A stretch of DNA of 64,000 bases from Muraenolepis orangiensis (Eukaryota > Chordata > Actinopteri > Gadiformes > Muraenolepididae). The stretch covers positions 10,427,842 to 10,491,841 of the forward strand of contig CM051000.1 of the NCBI GenBank assembly GCA_027704905.1, read 5' to 3'. Numbering within the stretch: position 1 is the first letter of the stretch; the number at the start of each line of letters is the position of its first letter. The notes below the pieces were generated by a model. The model made no database searches. It had not been told where the DNA came from and saw only the letters and a list, made by a program, of their open reading frames with translations. The position numbers were made by a program, and so were the translations under genes. Shown in pieces: positions 37,101 to 47,353 of this stretch.

Positions 37101-37419
37101 GACATCTCAGCCTGACTAGCACGCCGGCTCGCTTCCCTCGCTTCCTCCGGCGACGCTTGCGCGTAATCGTGCCCAAAATGGACGGAGATAATCCAGCTGT
37201 GACTTCGGGCGGGACGTCCGAGTCGAAAGAGTGAAAAAACTCCGGTAGGCGGCGAGCGACTGTCGATCTGATCTCCCAAAGTGTGCAGAAGTTATAAGTG
37301 AACTTGCTGCTAACATCCTGAACTAAAAAAGTTGCAATAAAAAGAATAAATAACAAAAAACTGCGTCGTCGTGCGGGAGCTCGCGACACGGCAGCCATCT
37401 CGTACGGCGCCATACTCCA
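34178..37419 (-). mobile_element. L2-like LINE, near-intact copy B
   Basis: On the minus strand it begins about 6 nt before an ATG at 37413 and ends with a 3' UTR and four ACTTG-type units (about 34180-34200). Its single ORF is uninterrupted. It sits in the protease region of the Gypsy element. AATTGG occurs at both junctions (about 34152 and 37420), a possible short target duplication. Comparison with copy A (1-2033) gives the same 5' end, so 37419 appears to be the genuine element start. Three other copies in the window are broken, so this is the best source of the family's protein. Confidence 0.93.
34468..37413 (-). CDS. LINE ORF2-type protein: AP endonuclease plus reverse transcriptase
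   Basis: The protein is about 981 residues, starting at the ATG at 37413 (MAPYEMAAV). The frame is open further upstream only because it fuses to Gypsy sequence. Residues of about 20-35 are hydrophobic (FLLFILFIATFLV). The endonuclease follows: LLANVQSLDNK, TETWM (catalytic Glu), IVAGDFNKANL (Asp/Asn) and GKSDHRSI (Ser-Asp-His). RT contains NDYRPVALTSIVSKCFERLV, LFVDYSSAFNTI, NTGAPQGCVLSPLLYSLY and IVKFADDTTVMGL, so both catalytic Asp motifs are present. A C-terminal region with LGVHISEDLTWSTHT ends LLNKGV. It would nick target DNA and copy its RNA onto the nick. All key residues look intact. Antisense open frames over it are shadows. Confidence 0.92.
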   Translation of the reverse strand: MAPYEMAAVSRAPARRRSFLLFILFIATFLVQDVSSKFTYNFCTLWEIRSTVARRLPEFFHSFDSDVPPEVTAGLSPSILGTITRKRRRRKRGKRAGVLVRLRCRSDRPPLPTILLANVQSLDNKLSELQARIQFHRETRDNCIICLTETWMSEGVTDAAIEPTGFSVHRADRTKALSGKDRGGGVCLMINRSWCNQSHVHPLKSFCSPDLEYLMLMCRPYWLPREFTAVTVTAVYIPPQANTDTALKELYGAISKQESAHPEAALIVAGDFNKANLKKVLPKFYQHIKSNTRGERILDHCYTPFRDGYKALLRPPFGKSDHRSIQLLPAYRQRLKQQPIAVREVQCWSDQSDSTLQDCFDHADWHMFRVASDNNINEYASSVTGFIKKCIDDVVPTKSVRIYPNQKPWINGDVRAALHARNAAFGSGNTEEYTRARYDLRKTIVTAKREYKDRVEDKFKKHDARGMWQGLQNITNFRGRTSCVENSSTSLPGELNTFFARFDVNGSPPKPAPTGETSQLRISEADVRRTFKRLNIRKAAGPDDIPGRVLRACADQLAGVFADIFNLSLSQAVVPAVFKISTIVPVPKQTKVTCLNDYRPVALTSIVSKCFERLVKDFICSVLPTTLDPWQFAYRQNRSTDDAIAMALHTALSHLEGKNCYVRMLFVDYSSAFNTIVPAKLDTKLRGLGVPPSMCSWILNLLSDRRQVVRMGSTTSEPLTLNTGAPQGCVLSPLLYSLYTHDCMAMHSSNVIVKFADDTTVMGLIAGDDETAYREEVGSLEQWCQENSLALNVKKTKELIVDFRRQRGEHSPISIDGVAVERVSSFKFLGVHISEDLTWSTHTTHVVKKAQQRLYFLRRLKKFSMGPRILRTFYNGTIESVLTGCITAWYGNCTALERRALQRVVRTAQYIVGGELPSLLDIYNQRCVAKAKRIIKDIAHPSHELYSLLPSGRRYRSIKCRTNRLRDSFHSQAIRLLNKGV

Positions 37420-37424
37420 ATTTG

Positions 37425-37870
37425 CCCCTGTATCAAGCATCACATTTATATTGCAGTCACCAACTTTTATTTTTGCATGTGGTAGATTTGCTTTTTGTCG
37501 GGAAATTGTGGAAAGATACTCCTCAGATGGTTCTGTGACTGCATAACTTGCTGGTTGAGATCTAAAGTTACCGTTTTCACTGGTGTGCACATAATGCACT
37601 GCATGTCGACCTCTACCATCCCCTTGTGGCCATGTCAAACGACCGCATTTTGCAAAGTGTCCTTGTCTTCTGCACGCATTACATATTGTCCCCTTTGCCG
37701 GGGCACGTCATTTCTTCACCGTGAGGAAAAGTACCAGAACAGCTGTAGCATTTATTGTTGACTGTTCCCTTCCCCATGTCTACAGCCAGAACATTTTCTC
37801 TTGAATGTCTTTGAGTTATAATTTGTTGTGGTTGTTCCATTCCCAAAGCCTGAATCTCCGCAATTCCCAT
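37425..37870 (-). pseudogene. Gypsy zinc knuckle and aspartic protease start
   Basis: The minus-strand frame reads through KCYSCSGTFPHGEEMTCP, a CCHC-like metal finger block (zinc knuckle region of gag). A frame change follows near 37700, then KIKVGDCNINVMLDTGANW. The DTGA motif is the catalytic site of a retroviral-type aspartic protease. The LINE at 34178-37419 cuts the gene within a few codons of that motif, so the rest of the protease is separated by 3.2 kb. A second frame joins DTGANW to the LINE's start codon without a stop. Confidence 0.8.
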
Positions 37871-37929
37871 GGTTCTAGGAAGAGGAGCTCAGTGAACGTC
37901 ACCTCTGGTTTCTGTAGTGCTTGATGCCG

Positions 37930-38469
37930 CTGTCACGGTCCAACCCAGCTCTTCCCACTCCTAGTCCTGGTTTTCTGCTGGCTTCCCGGATCCGCAAGAT
38001 TACTGGACTCTGTTCCGAATGCCACTCCGTGTTTTCCCTGTCGGCCGTGTCATACTGGACTCACCAGTTCTCAATTACCCCTAATTTACCAAGCTGTATT
38101 TAAGCCATGTCTTGTTTGTTACTTACTGCTGGATTATCACACAGATTCTTGGAAAGCCTCACGTCTGTATCAAGTTAAGTTTCGCGTATTGTGTTCTGTT
38201 TATTATATTATATTATTGTACACCGTGTTTGGACCATCGCCTGGATAACGACCTTGTTTTTGCCTCTGCGTTTTTGTACCTCTGCCTCAACCCTCGACAA
38301 CCTGTTACAGATTTTGCCCCTTTGTCTGTACCGCTGCCTTTGCTCACGTTATTCGGTGTGTGTGTGCCGATCATTAACACCGATCATTAACACCGATCAT
38401 TAACACCGATCATTAACATCTGTTCTACCTGGCTTCTGTCACTCCGCATTTGTGTCCCACCTACACCAA
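37930..38469. mobile_element. Probable solo LTR inserted in Gypsy gag
   Basis: It interrupts gag between 'HAHQIN' text (38470 and up) and 'HQALQKPEV' text (37925 and down). The insert begins CTGTCACGG and carries 'ctgtatttaagcc' (a TATA-like promoter word) and 'ccgcatttgtgtcccacc', the style of a fish Gypsy LTR. GCCG occurs at both edges (37926-37929 and 38470-38473), a 4-bp duplication. It contains four tandem units of CGATCATTAACAC (38368-38419). No coding sequence is present. Confidence 0.6.
38368..38419. repeat. 13-bp tandem repeat, four units
   Basis: Four units of CGATCATTAACAC in perfect register, the last ending in T. It is too short and lacks spacers, so it is not a CRISPR. Confidence 0.95.
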
Positions 38470-38914
38470 GCCGTGAGAGCCACAGTTTATTTGATGTGCA
38501 TGTTGCATGATCATAGTTTTGATCTCTCTTTCGATGTCAGGAAAGTCACAGGTTGCTGCTAGCTGCCGCAGCCTTCTGTGATACCAGACAATTGTTTCCC
38601 CTGCTAATTGTTGAGCTTGTCTGAATTTGTAGGTCTGGTAGACTATGTTCATTGTGGGGAAGAAGCACTCAGCTCAGTTTGTCTTTGGCGAGTTTGTAGT
38701 CTTTTGCCTCCCCAGTGTCAGTGAGCGTGTCAAAGACATCCTGCACAACTTCCCCTGCATAATGTAGAAGCATTGCACGCTTTCTTGTGTCATCCTTGAC
38801 GTTTAGCGCAATGAGGAAGTTTTTGATGCGCTGTATCCACTTATTCCATCGGGTAGCTGAATTGTAATTGTCATCTATGTCAAAAGCAGGGAACGGTGGT
38901 AATGCAGCGGCCAT
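38461..38914 (-). pseudogene. Gypsy gag remnant
   Basis: A start codon at 38914 opens MAAALPPFPAFDIDD, followed by WNKWIQRIKNFLIALNVKDD, RKRAMLLHYAGEVVQDVFDT and a break near 38665. The continuation at 38461-38652 reads YQTYKFRQAQQLAGETIVWY, then HRRLRQLAATCDFPD. These are typical of the capsid-like gag domain of Gypsy elements in fish. The two pieces lie in different frames, and the C-terminal side is displaced by the insertion at 37930-38469. Confidence 0.8.
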
Positions 38915-39150
38915 GGTTGGGGAAAGATTTGTTGAATCCTCGTCACCAGTCTAAAGTTCTTAAAATACAGTCAGACACCAAGTATTATTTAATTTCCTTG
39001 GATGATTTATTAGGATTGAAATAGCCAAAAACATGTCACATTATCATAGCTCTCTTCACGCCCGTTTTCATGTTTGTAATTCTAACTTTATTTTTTATTT
39101 TTATTTTGCAACATCAACCAAATGAACCACCAAGAGCATCCCCTCCTGGA

Positions 39151-40165
39151 CAGAACAGAAACCCCTCTAAACATATACCACAAACACTTTACAGTAGCTG
39201 AAAACTGCATTTATTACTCAAAGTACTCATCAGTACTCAAGTACCGAATGTGAGTATGCGGTCTGAACAAAATGGTACTATGCATCCCTCAAATCGAACA
39301 AATATTAGTATTAAATCTCACTGTTTCGCATGAAAGGTATTCATTTTGAAGTGAACAAACATCCTTCAAGATGTAAACATAACATCCTTCAAGATGTGAA
39401 CAAAAGATCCTTTAAGAAAACGTAATTACCATATTTTCTGTACATGTTTGTCATCTAGTCTCAGCAACCTTTTTCTATTACAAACTCTGGGACCAGACCT
39501 CAATTCAAGGAAGCCTAATGGGTTTTCAGTTTTTGTTCATGCACCAAACAAAGGGAACAAAAAACAGGAAAATGTCAAGTTATATGCAATTATTCCCTTC
39601 CATTATCATTCATGAATTCTCTCTCTGTCATTCTGTCTTTCTCGATATATATAGAATGTTTTGTAAAATGTATTTAATGCTGTCAAAATGGACTAATTAA
39701 CTCTTGTAAGTGCACTGTCCATGGCCATGCGTCCTGCACTTCTGGTAGCAATGCACTAGTGGGACTCATTGGCAGTAGATTGAGCGTTAGCCAAATTCTA
39801 AAATGGTAAATGACAAAGTAAAACCCCTCGTTCATCTCTCAGATTGAGTGTTCACTATGGCAACACAATATTCTCAAGAGTCATTGTCTAAGTGTGTTGA
39901 TTTAATTTAATTTAATTTTAAATTGACTTCGCCCTCTGACTGCTTGCTGGTATCATCCAAAGGTGAAGAATGCTTTCCTGCCTGGTGACACCGTGACATG
40001 CGGTGTCTTCAGACACCGTTTCAAAATCAAAAAGTCACATGACTTAACTATCAGAGGAAAATCCACAGTTCACACAGCATGCAGTACACTCTCTCTTTAT
40101 CCATGTCTCATTTGGAAAGGCTCCATGTAAAGGCTTGCGGGAGCGTCAATGGGAGGCCGCGCACT
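39151..40165. other. Intergenic stretch
   Basis: Beyond the Gypsy LTR edge there is a short (TTTAA)n patch near 39905 and otherwise nothing recognised. Confidence 0.4.
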
Positions 40166-40167
40166 GC

Positions 40168-40244
<77 letters not shown>

Positions 40245-40266
40245 GTCAGACAGACAGACAGACAGT
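40166..40266. repeat. (CAGA)n microsatellite
   Basis: A tetranucleotide CAGA tract of about 100 bp with one CAGT unit near 40245. Confidence 0.97.
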
Positions 40267-41246
<980 letters not shown>

Positions 41247-42300
41247 ACCCTGAAAAACCTCACATGGAGAAACCTTTTGGAGAGAATTAGCATCACCTGG
41301 AATTCCCAACTAGACCTTGGTCCAGTGGGTGAGTTGTATGCAGTTGGAAACTCACAGAACACTGTATGTCATTAGGTGTGCAGCTTTACCTGCACAACTA
41401 TTATCCATCATTAATGTTGTTATTACTCCCAAAGTTAATGAATTATCAACTCTTCCTTCACACCTTATGCTTATGCTGCTAGACCATTAATTACAACTTT
41501 ATATACTACCTTACTTTAGAATGCTACCCTACTATCCAAACTTTTCTGGAATCACTTATATACTACGTACACTTTTTAAGGACTTTATTTAAACTTTAAA
41601 CTCTTAAACTCCCACATACACACAGGTGGGATTATTCTCTGTTCTAGTAATATCAACTATTAAAATCCAAAGGCTGTCCCTAATCCCACAATATTTAAAC
41701 CCCATAAACATATTATACATCATAATGTTGTGTTCCTCACAGTGCTCTGCGATCTGATGTGCTTGGTTGGCTTATAGTCTACTCGCGCCTATGTCGGCGG
41801 CCGGCTTGTCACACTAGTTGAATAATTAGTGTGCGCAATTGCCGCATTGGTCGCTTTCTGGCAGGAAGCGGACGTATTTTGCATATTTGCAGCGCTGGCG
41901 ATGCGGCTCTCTCCTTCCTCCACCTCACTTGTTGAGTGTGTACGTAGGAGGAGCCTATTTGCTCGCCGCTGGTTGGATGCTTATGATCCCTTTCCAGCCC
42001 TATTGGGGCGGATGTAGGAGGAATATTGCTACTTGGCAACGCCGTTTTTCTATTAGGAAATTCCGGCGTGTGTCAAATAGTTTAGACTCGCCCTATTCTC
42101 TGTTCTCTGTTTTCACAGCTTTGCGTGTTTCATAACAGAGTTGGGTTGTTATTGGGGATGTGGTTTACACTTCTTCACGTCTTCTGAGTCCTGTGTGCTC
42201 CGGGACCTGGGTCCAGCAGGGGAACATTTATCGGGCTCCGCTCGCAGCTTCGCCTTAGCCCATAAGACGAAGCCTAGACGGCGTAGCCTTTCTGAAATAT
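41247..42300. other. Intergenic stretch with a GC-rich block
   Basis: 41370-41800 is AT-rich. 41815-42300 is noticeably GC-richer with many CG dinucleotides and directly precedes the foldback. Its last part (42271-42290) carries 'cctagacggcgtagcc', a partial copy of the foldback's inner arm. Frames of 60-100 codons overlap here on both strands, without a recognisable domain. Confidence 0.4.
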
Positions 42301-42534
42301 AACGATAGTTATGTTATCATAACTCTAGTTCTATGATTATAGGCGTAGCCGTCTAGTTTCCCACCTGCTGCACCCCCATTGCTGAAAGAAATAGCGTGGA
42401 GGGTGAGTGCCGCTCGGCCTTATATGCACGTTGCCGTGAGGAATGTGGGCGGGGCCCACGTACATTGCTGAAATGTGCCTAGACGGCTACGCCTATAATC
42501 ATAGAACTAGAGTTATGATAACATAACTATTGTT
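42301..42534. mobile_element. Foldback/MITE with 56-bp near-perfect inverted arms
   Basis: Arms 42301-42356 and 42479-42534 are reverse complements with one mismatch in 56 bp. The loop of 122 nt contains two 'cattgctgaaa' words. Terminal sequence is AACGATAGTTATG against AACAATAGTTATG. I cannot identify a target duplication or superfamily. It has no coding potential. Confidence 0.9.
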
Positions 42535-43774
42535 CTCTCTTTGGTGTCGATGTGTTGTTTGTCTATGTGTGGATGGTAGCAGGGGAAATATATGAAACAT
42601 AACAGAAGTATGGAGTAAGAATGTGTGACAATACCTAACTAGGTCCCATTCCAATCTAAATCTAAATGTTTTCAAAGAATACTAAAGCAAATTGAGACTT
42701 AAAAAAATGTCCAAAGCTGTCTTTCTTTAATAATAATAATAATAATACATTTTATTTGTTGGGCGCCTTTCAAGACACCCAAGGACACCTTACAGAGCAT
42801 ATATGCTACAGTAAAATTTAAATTATAAAAATATAAAAAAGTAAAAACAGTGGACTTCACAAAGTGTCCGCAGGGTTTAAAACAAGACAAACAACAGGAA
42901 GTAAAATGAAGAAAGGAAGAAAGAATAATAATGTGTGTCATTTGTGTGATCCTCATGTGTGTTTATATTGATCATCCATGCTGTTATGTGTGTCTGTTTA
43001 CTTGTTTGTTTCCATTTTGTGTGTCCGGTGTGTCTGTTTACTCCCATGTCTTTATAGACGGGGGCAAACAAGCCTTGACGGATGTCCTAGAGGACTTTTT
43101 TCTGATTATGGATTTATGTCAACATCAATATGGCCACTTTTGTCTTCTGCGTCCCAGAGGTGGAGAGTTCTGTATAGATCATGATGGGCAGTCAACACAG
43201 AGTGGGGCTAAATTAACTCATCTGGAAGGTTAAAGACTCTGTGGACGTGAGCGGGTACCACTGAGGGCTATATAGTGCCATGAAGCATTAATGGAGGAAG
43301 CTTTAGTCCTTGACCTGAAGCCAAGTTATTAAGAGCTTTCACATAATGGAACATTCTAGGAGGACATAAAAAATGTGTGAGAAAGCATGACTTATGTTTA
43401 AGATCAACACACAATGATTACACACAAGCACAGTTGACACGTTTTCTCTCTGGCTAGGTCTGGTTTGTTACGGGCAAACCTGATCACATCTGACAACGAT
43501 AAATCAGCTCAGAGGTAATCTCCATATAGTAGTGTAATATAGCCAAACTTTTGGCGGTGAAACTAGGGTTTCCTGTACTGTTACTGAGATACACTTAAAT
43601 GTTTTAAAACAGCCTACACAGTGGTACTGTACTAACTGGTAGATGTATATATCCATCAAAGATCTGGGTGGACACTCCCACTGTGTGATGTCACAAAGTC
43701 ACAGACAATTTCAGTCACATGACAATTTGGACCTGTAAGGGCAAATTGCACTCACACCTGGTGGTATAATATGA
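42535..43774. other. Intergenic stretch with a LINE/SINE 3'-type repeat
   Basis: 42725-42860 reads (TAA)n, then 'tacattttatttgttgggcg' and 'cctttcaagacacccaagg', a common fish interspersed repeat (annotated separately). The rest shows no gene. Confidence 0.4.
42727..42860 (-). repeat. Fish interspersed repeat with (TAA)n edge
   Basis: It has 'gggcgcctttcaagacaccc' and 'aaggacaccttacagagc', characteristic of a teleost LINE/SINE 3' end with a TAA/TTA tail. Short and non-coding. Confidence 0.6.
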
Positions 43775-43950
43775 CCCCTTTAATGGCGAGGGAATACGAG
43801 CTGCATATGCGGGACATGGCGAATACATTCATCATGAGCTGGCTAATCGGAACCTTGCAGTTTTGTTTGTATCTCCTGAAACCTATGTATGTGCTTCGGA
43901 CACCATTTTTTTTTTTATTAGACCTCCAATATGATCAGATGCAGCAGCGC
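43775..43950 (+). repeat. Dispersed repeat related to 17655-17835
   Basis: 'gagctgcatatgcgggacatggcgaa' type text aligns with the other copy, followed by a matching 'gctaatcggaac' word and 'cctccaatatga'. A T-run (about 43905-43918) occupies the place of an AT-rich stretch in the other copy. The two copies are 26 kb apart in the same orientation. Confidence 0.6.
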
Positions 43951-45449
43951 TGCAGTGATAAAACTGTAGTCTTTCAATTGGTGTGCCCCAGCAGGGCATC
44001 GTCGCTTATGCAAAAAGGTCCGGTTAACTCTTCGAAGGTGAAAGTGTAGTCTAGTTTCACGTCCAAGTTTTTGCCTGGCAGTGAATTGTTTATTTTATTT
44101 TTTGAAAGATTGAAACCATGACAACATACTCAACAGAGGAATAACCTTTTAGTTTTTTGACTGCTTTCAAATCCATTGTCAGCCATACAATGTGTGTTGT
44201 GGTTGCGCCGGTAGGGTGTTTCCACAGTCGAGAGCAATTCGAAACATTGGTCGAAACAAATTTGAAGCGAAAAGAAAGTGAAACGCCCCCTTTCACACCG
44301 ATTTCTGCTTGTCTGCCAGCAAACAAGTCTGACTACAATGACCTTTTCATTCAAACAGCATTTGGAGCAGGCAGAGCTACACTCACTTTAAAAGAGGAAT
44401 TTTGCCTCCACCTTCTCCTGTCTGAATTTATTGAAGAGCGCAATATGGTTTAAGAAATATTAAGAAATGTAATATATTGTATTGTAGTTATTATTGATAT
44501 ATACAGTTTAAAGTTTGAAAACTCGCTTACTCAGAGTCTAGCATGAGTCTACCACGGATGACACATTTAGGCTGTGTCCCAAATGGAAGGCAGCTGCCTT
44601 CTGCAATATCCTTTGGAGACATTGTTTTTGCATGAAGTTAACTGTAAAGGAGTCTGGATTGATTGAGACAGTCTTCCAAGGTAGTTAATGCATCACAATG
44701 TCGCTTAAGTATCGACAGTTGACGTCTGTCACTTACATTGGTTATACTACCACCTGTCCGTAATATAATAATAAAAACAGCTAATGTAATGGATATTGGA
44801 TAGTCATTGATGACGCTGAAGGTAAAAAACGTCAAGTTAACTAATTGCTTTTTCTTTTGTTCTTGTCGAGCGGGCATTGAAGTGGGCTAATTGGATAATT
44901 GTAGGTTATCCTGCTGTGGGAGGCACATCAACAGGGCATTATCTTTTGTAAATTGAGACATGACTTGGTGTCTCCCTCCCATTATTTTCCCAAATGACCA
45001 ACAATTCATTGCATCAGTTAAAATAAGGAATTAAAGATGAACCTATTAAAGGGACTTGGTGGATTAAGTAGGACAACAGGACTCTCTGCAGCAGAAAAAC
45101 AAAGGCTCAACATTTGCACGGGGCAGATTGAGCACACATGAACATTATGGGGCGATAATCAGACCACCAGACGATGCTACCAGATGCCTGTTTTCACGAA
45201 CCACGAGTGGGTTTTTGGTTTTAGTATGAACCAGAAAGAAAAAATATAAATATGAAATTACAGTGTCCATGCAACACGACAGCCCCATTGCTCATGGGCC
45301 CCCCGTTTTATCGTTGGAATTTAATTTGCCCTCCTCTGTGTTTGGTAAGACCAGGTGTTTTCTCACTGGGGTCTCAGGTGTGAATTAATGCAGCCTCATC
45401 AGGCCATCCGTCTCCTTGTCCACCTCAGTCATCGTCCCCGTCCCCCGTC

Positions 45450-45489
<40 letters not shown>

Positions 45490-46187
45490 CCGGCACAAAT
45501 CCTTCCATGTCCCTTCCTTGAGACATGGAACCAGGCTTTGCTACTGCAGTTTGACAAACACAGATTATGGCCAACAGTGGATCAGTGAACCCCGGATGTG
45601 ATCATCATTTTCCATGTCCGCCACATTTTTTATTGAATTTTGATTGTATTTATTTACTTTTTCTTTCTGTATTTTATCCTTTCTTTTCTTGTTCTCTTAC
45701 CTGTCTGTATTGTCCACTCCATTGTGTTCTATACAAAAATGAAAGTGTGAAAGTAAAATAATACATCCAGCCACAGGTTGGCTGTCTAGCAGCTCTCTGC
45801 ATGTTCGGCCAGAAGAAGAACAGAAGGTGAACTGGGTAGGAAATTGGTATGATCAAGTAACTAATATAATTTGAAAATTAAATGTTACAGGAAGAGTGAA
45901 CCACACAGTTGTGTTGCAAAGGTCACACATTGTTATGCATTGATGCCGATAAAATATATTATTTGGCACATTTCTCGCGCTATCCCAGTTGTCCAGACTA
46001 CATTGGCCAAAGGCTCAGCATTTCGGTCCACTGTAGGCAACCATGACACATGCAACAGACATTATAGACAAACACAACACAATCTTGTATTCATTTACAG
46101 ACATGCAGATGAGTCACAATTCTGGATATGATGCAGCCACAGAGAGTGTGTGAGTGCCATCCCCTTAAATAATGATAATTTCCCATA
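43951..46187. other. Intergenic stretch with (CA)n
   Basis: (CA)n lies at 45452-45485. A 98-codon frame at 44157-44453 is not recognisable. 44572-44610 ('ggctgtgtcccaaatgg') resembles a MITE edge but has no partner that I can find. Confidence 0.4.
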
Positions 46188-46609
46188 TTTTGTGCCACAC
46201 ATGAATCGTAGCTGGCGGAACCCCTTGGTAGTACAGAGTCGGAGTCAAGAAAGGAATAAACTGATATGAGTTGTGAACTATCAATTACATGTGTGTCAAT
46301 TCCGGAAGTAATAATACCATGTGTAAAGCGACTTACATGTGTGCAAAATGGAAATGGTGGCTGGAGAGAAGAGAGGTTTGATGCTGGCATCACAACAGTA
46401 CCGCCCTCCCTGGGGGACGGGGGTAGATATGGTGCAGACGGACACAGGTTTCAACAGAGATACGTGGACACGGGATGAACATTCATGGAAGGGGGGAGGT
46501 CAAGGCGTACTGCAGAGGGATAAAGGACACAAACAATGGTGTAGGGACCGACATAACGGAGGTTGAGTTTAGGGGTAGAGGTGCGGAGGTGTAGGTCCCA
46601 AGCCAACAG

Positions 46610-47100
46610 TCAAACCTGTTGACCCGGATGGTAGGCAGGGACTGGACTCCGTCGCCGGTTTTCCCCCCGTTGAGCCAGTTGGGTGGCTCTCAGGAGAGCA
46701 GCTTCTGCAGACCTCCAAATCTGGTGACAGTGACGAAGGTGAGCACTGGTGGAGGGAACAGCCGCATCAAACTCTTGCTGGGGAAACATGGGGGGTTGGT
46801 AACCGAGGGAACATTCAAATGGCGACATACCTGTGGTATTACCGTTTGTCATGGAGTTATTTGAGTACTCCACCCAGGGCAGGACCTTCCTCCATGGTGC
46901 AGGGTTTCTGGTGGTTAGGCATCTGAGTGTGGCCTCCAGGGACTAGTTGGCTCTCTCCGACTGCCCGTTGGTCTGGGGATGGTATCTGGAGGAGAGGCTT
47001 ACCGTGGCCCCAATTCCCTTACAGATGTGCTGCCACACCTTGGAAGTAAACTGGGGACCACGGTCCAACACAATTTTAGGGGGTCACTAGGAGATATGCT
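46610..47100 (-). pseudogene. Gypsy integrase C-terminal remnant
   Basis: 46610-46873 encodes MEYSNNSMTNGNTTGMSPFE, then SLGYQPPMFPQQE and a basic run, the segment after the catalytic Glu in chromovirus-like Gypsy integrases. Adjacent minus-strand sequence to about 47100 gives text like DRGPQFTSKVWQ and SSRYHPQTNGQSER with stops between, so the second Asp and the Glu regions are traceable. It is broken by stops and truncated on both sides. It belongs to a different Gypsy lineage from the 30206-39150 element. Confidence 0.8.
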
Positions 47101-47353
47101 GTATCAGCAGAGGAGGGGAGCTTGGGAAGTGCGACATAGTGGGCTGCCTTGAAAAAACGGTCCATTATGGTGAGAATAGCTGAATTACCTTAATTTTCTG
47201 TTGTGCCACACAAAAGGAGTTTAAAACACGTAGTTGTCTTTATTGTCTCGGTTAGAAAACTGTGTGTATGGTGCACCAAGGAATAAACTGATACGAGGTG
47301 TGAACTATCAACTACGTGTGTGTAAATTACAGAAGTAATAATACCATGTGTAA

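Larger units (their letters stand above)
30206..39150 (-). mobile_element. Gypsy-type LTR retrotransposon, nested and internally deleted
   Basis: Two direct LTR segments bracket gag, protease and integrase remnants on the minus strand. One is 30206-30274 joined to 32858-about 33000, the other about 38949-39150. Shared LTR words include 'tttattaggattgaaata' (with changes) and 'aacatcaaccaaatgaacc'. A primer-binding-like TGGTGACGAGGATTC (minus strand, 38948-38934) sits just inside the right LTR and close to the gag start at 38914. RT, RNase H and the integrase HHCC finger are missing, so it could not replicate. Three other elements are inserted: a hAT in the left LTR, an L2-like LINE in protease and an LTR-like block in gag. 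Confidence 0.88.

Noticed and set aside
38368..38419. Possible CRISPR-like array
   Set aside because: Contiguous 13-bp tandem repeat without spacers. Wrong organism type.
44157..44453. 98-codon frame of normal composition
   Set aside because: No recognisable domain and no splice context that I can defend. The flanking text resembles decayed repeats.
44572..44610. MITE-like left edge 'ggctgtgtcccaaatgg'
   Set aside because: No inverted partner or flanking duplication found within 2 kb.
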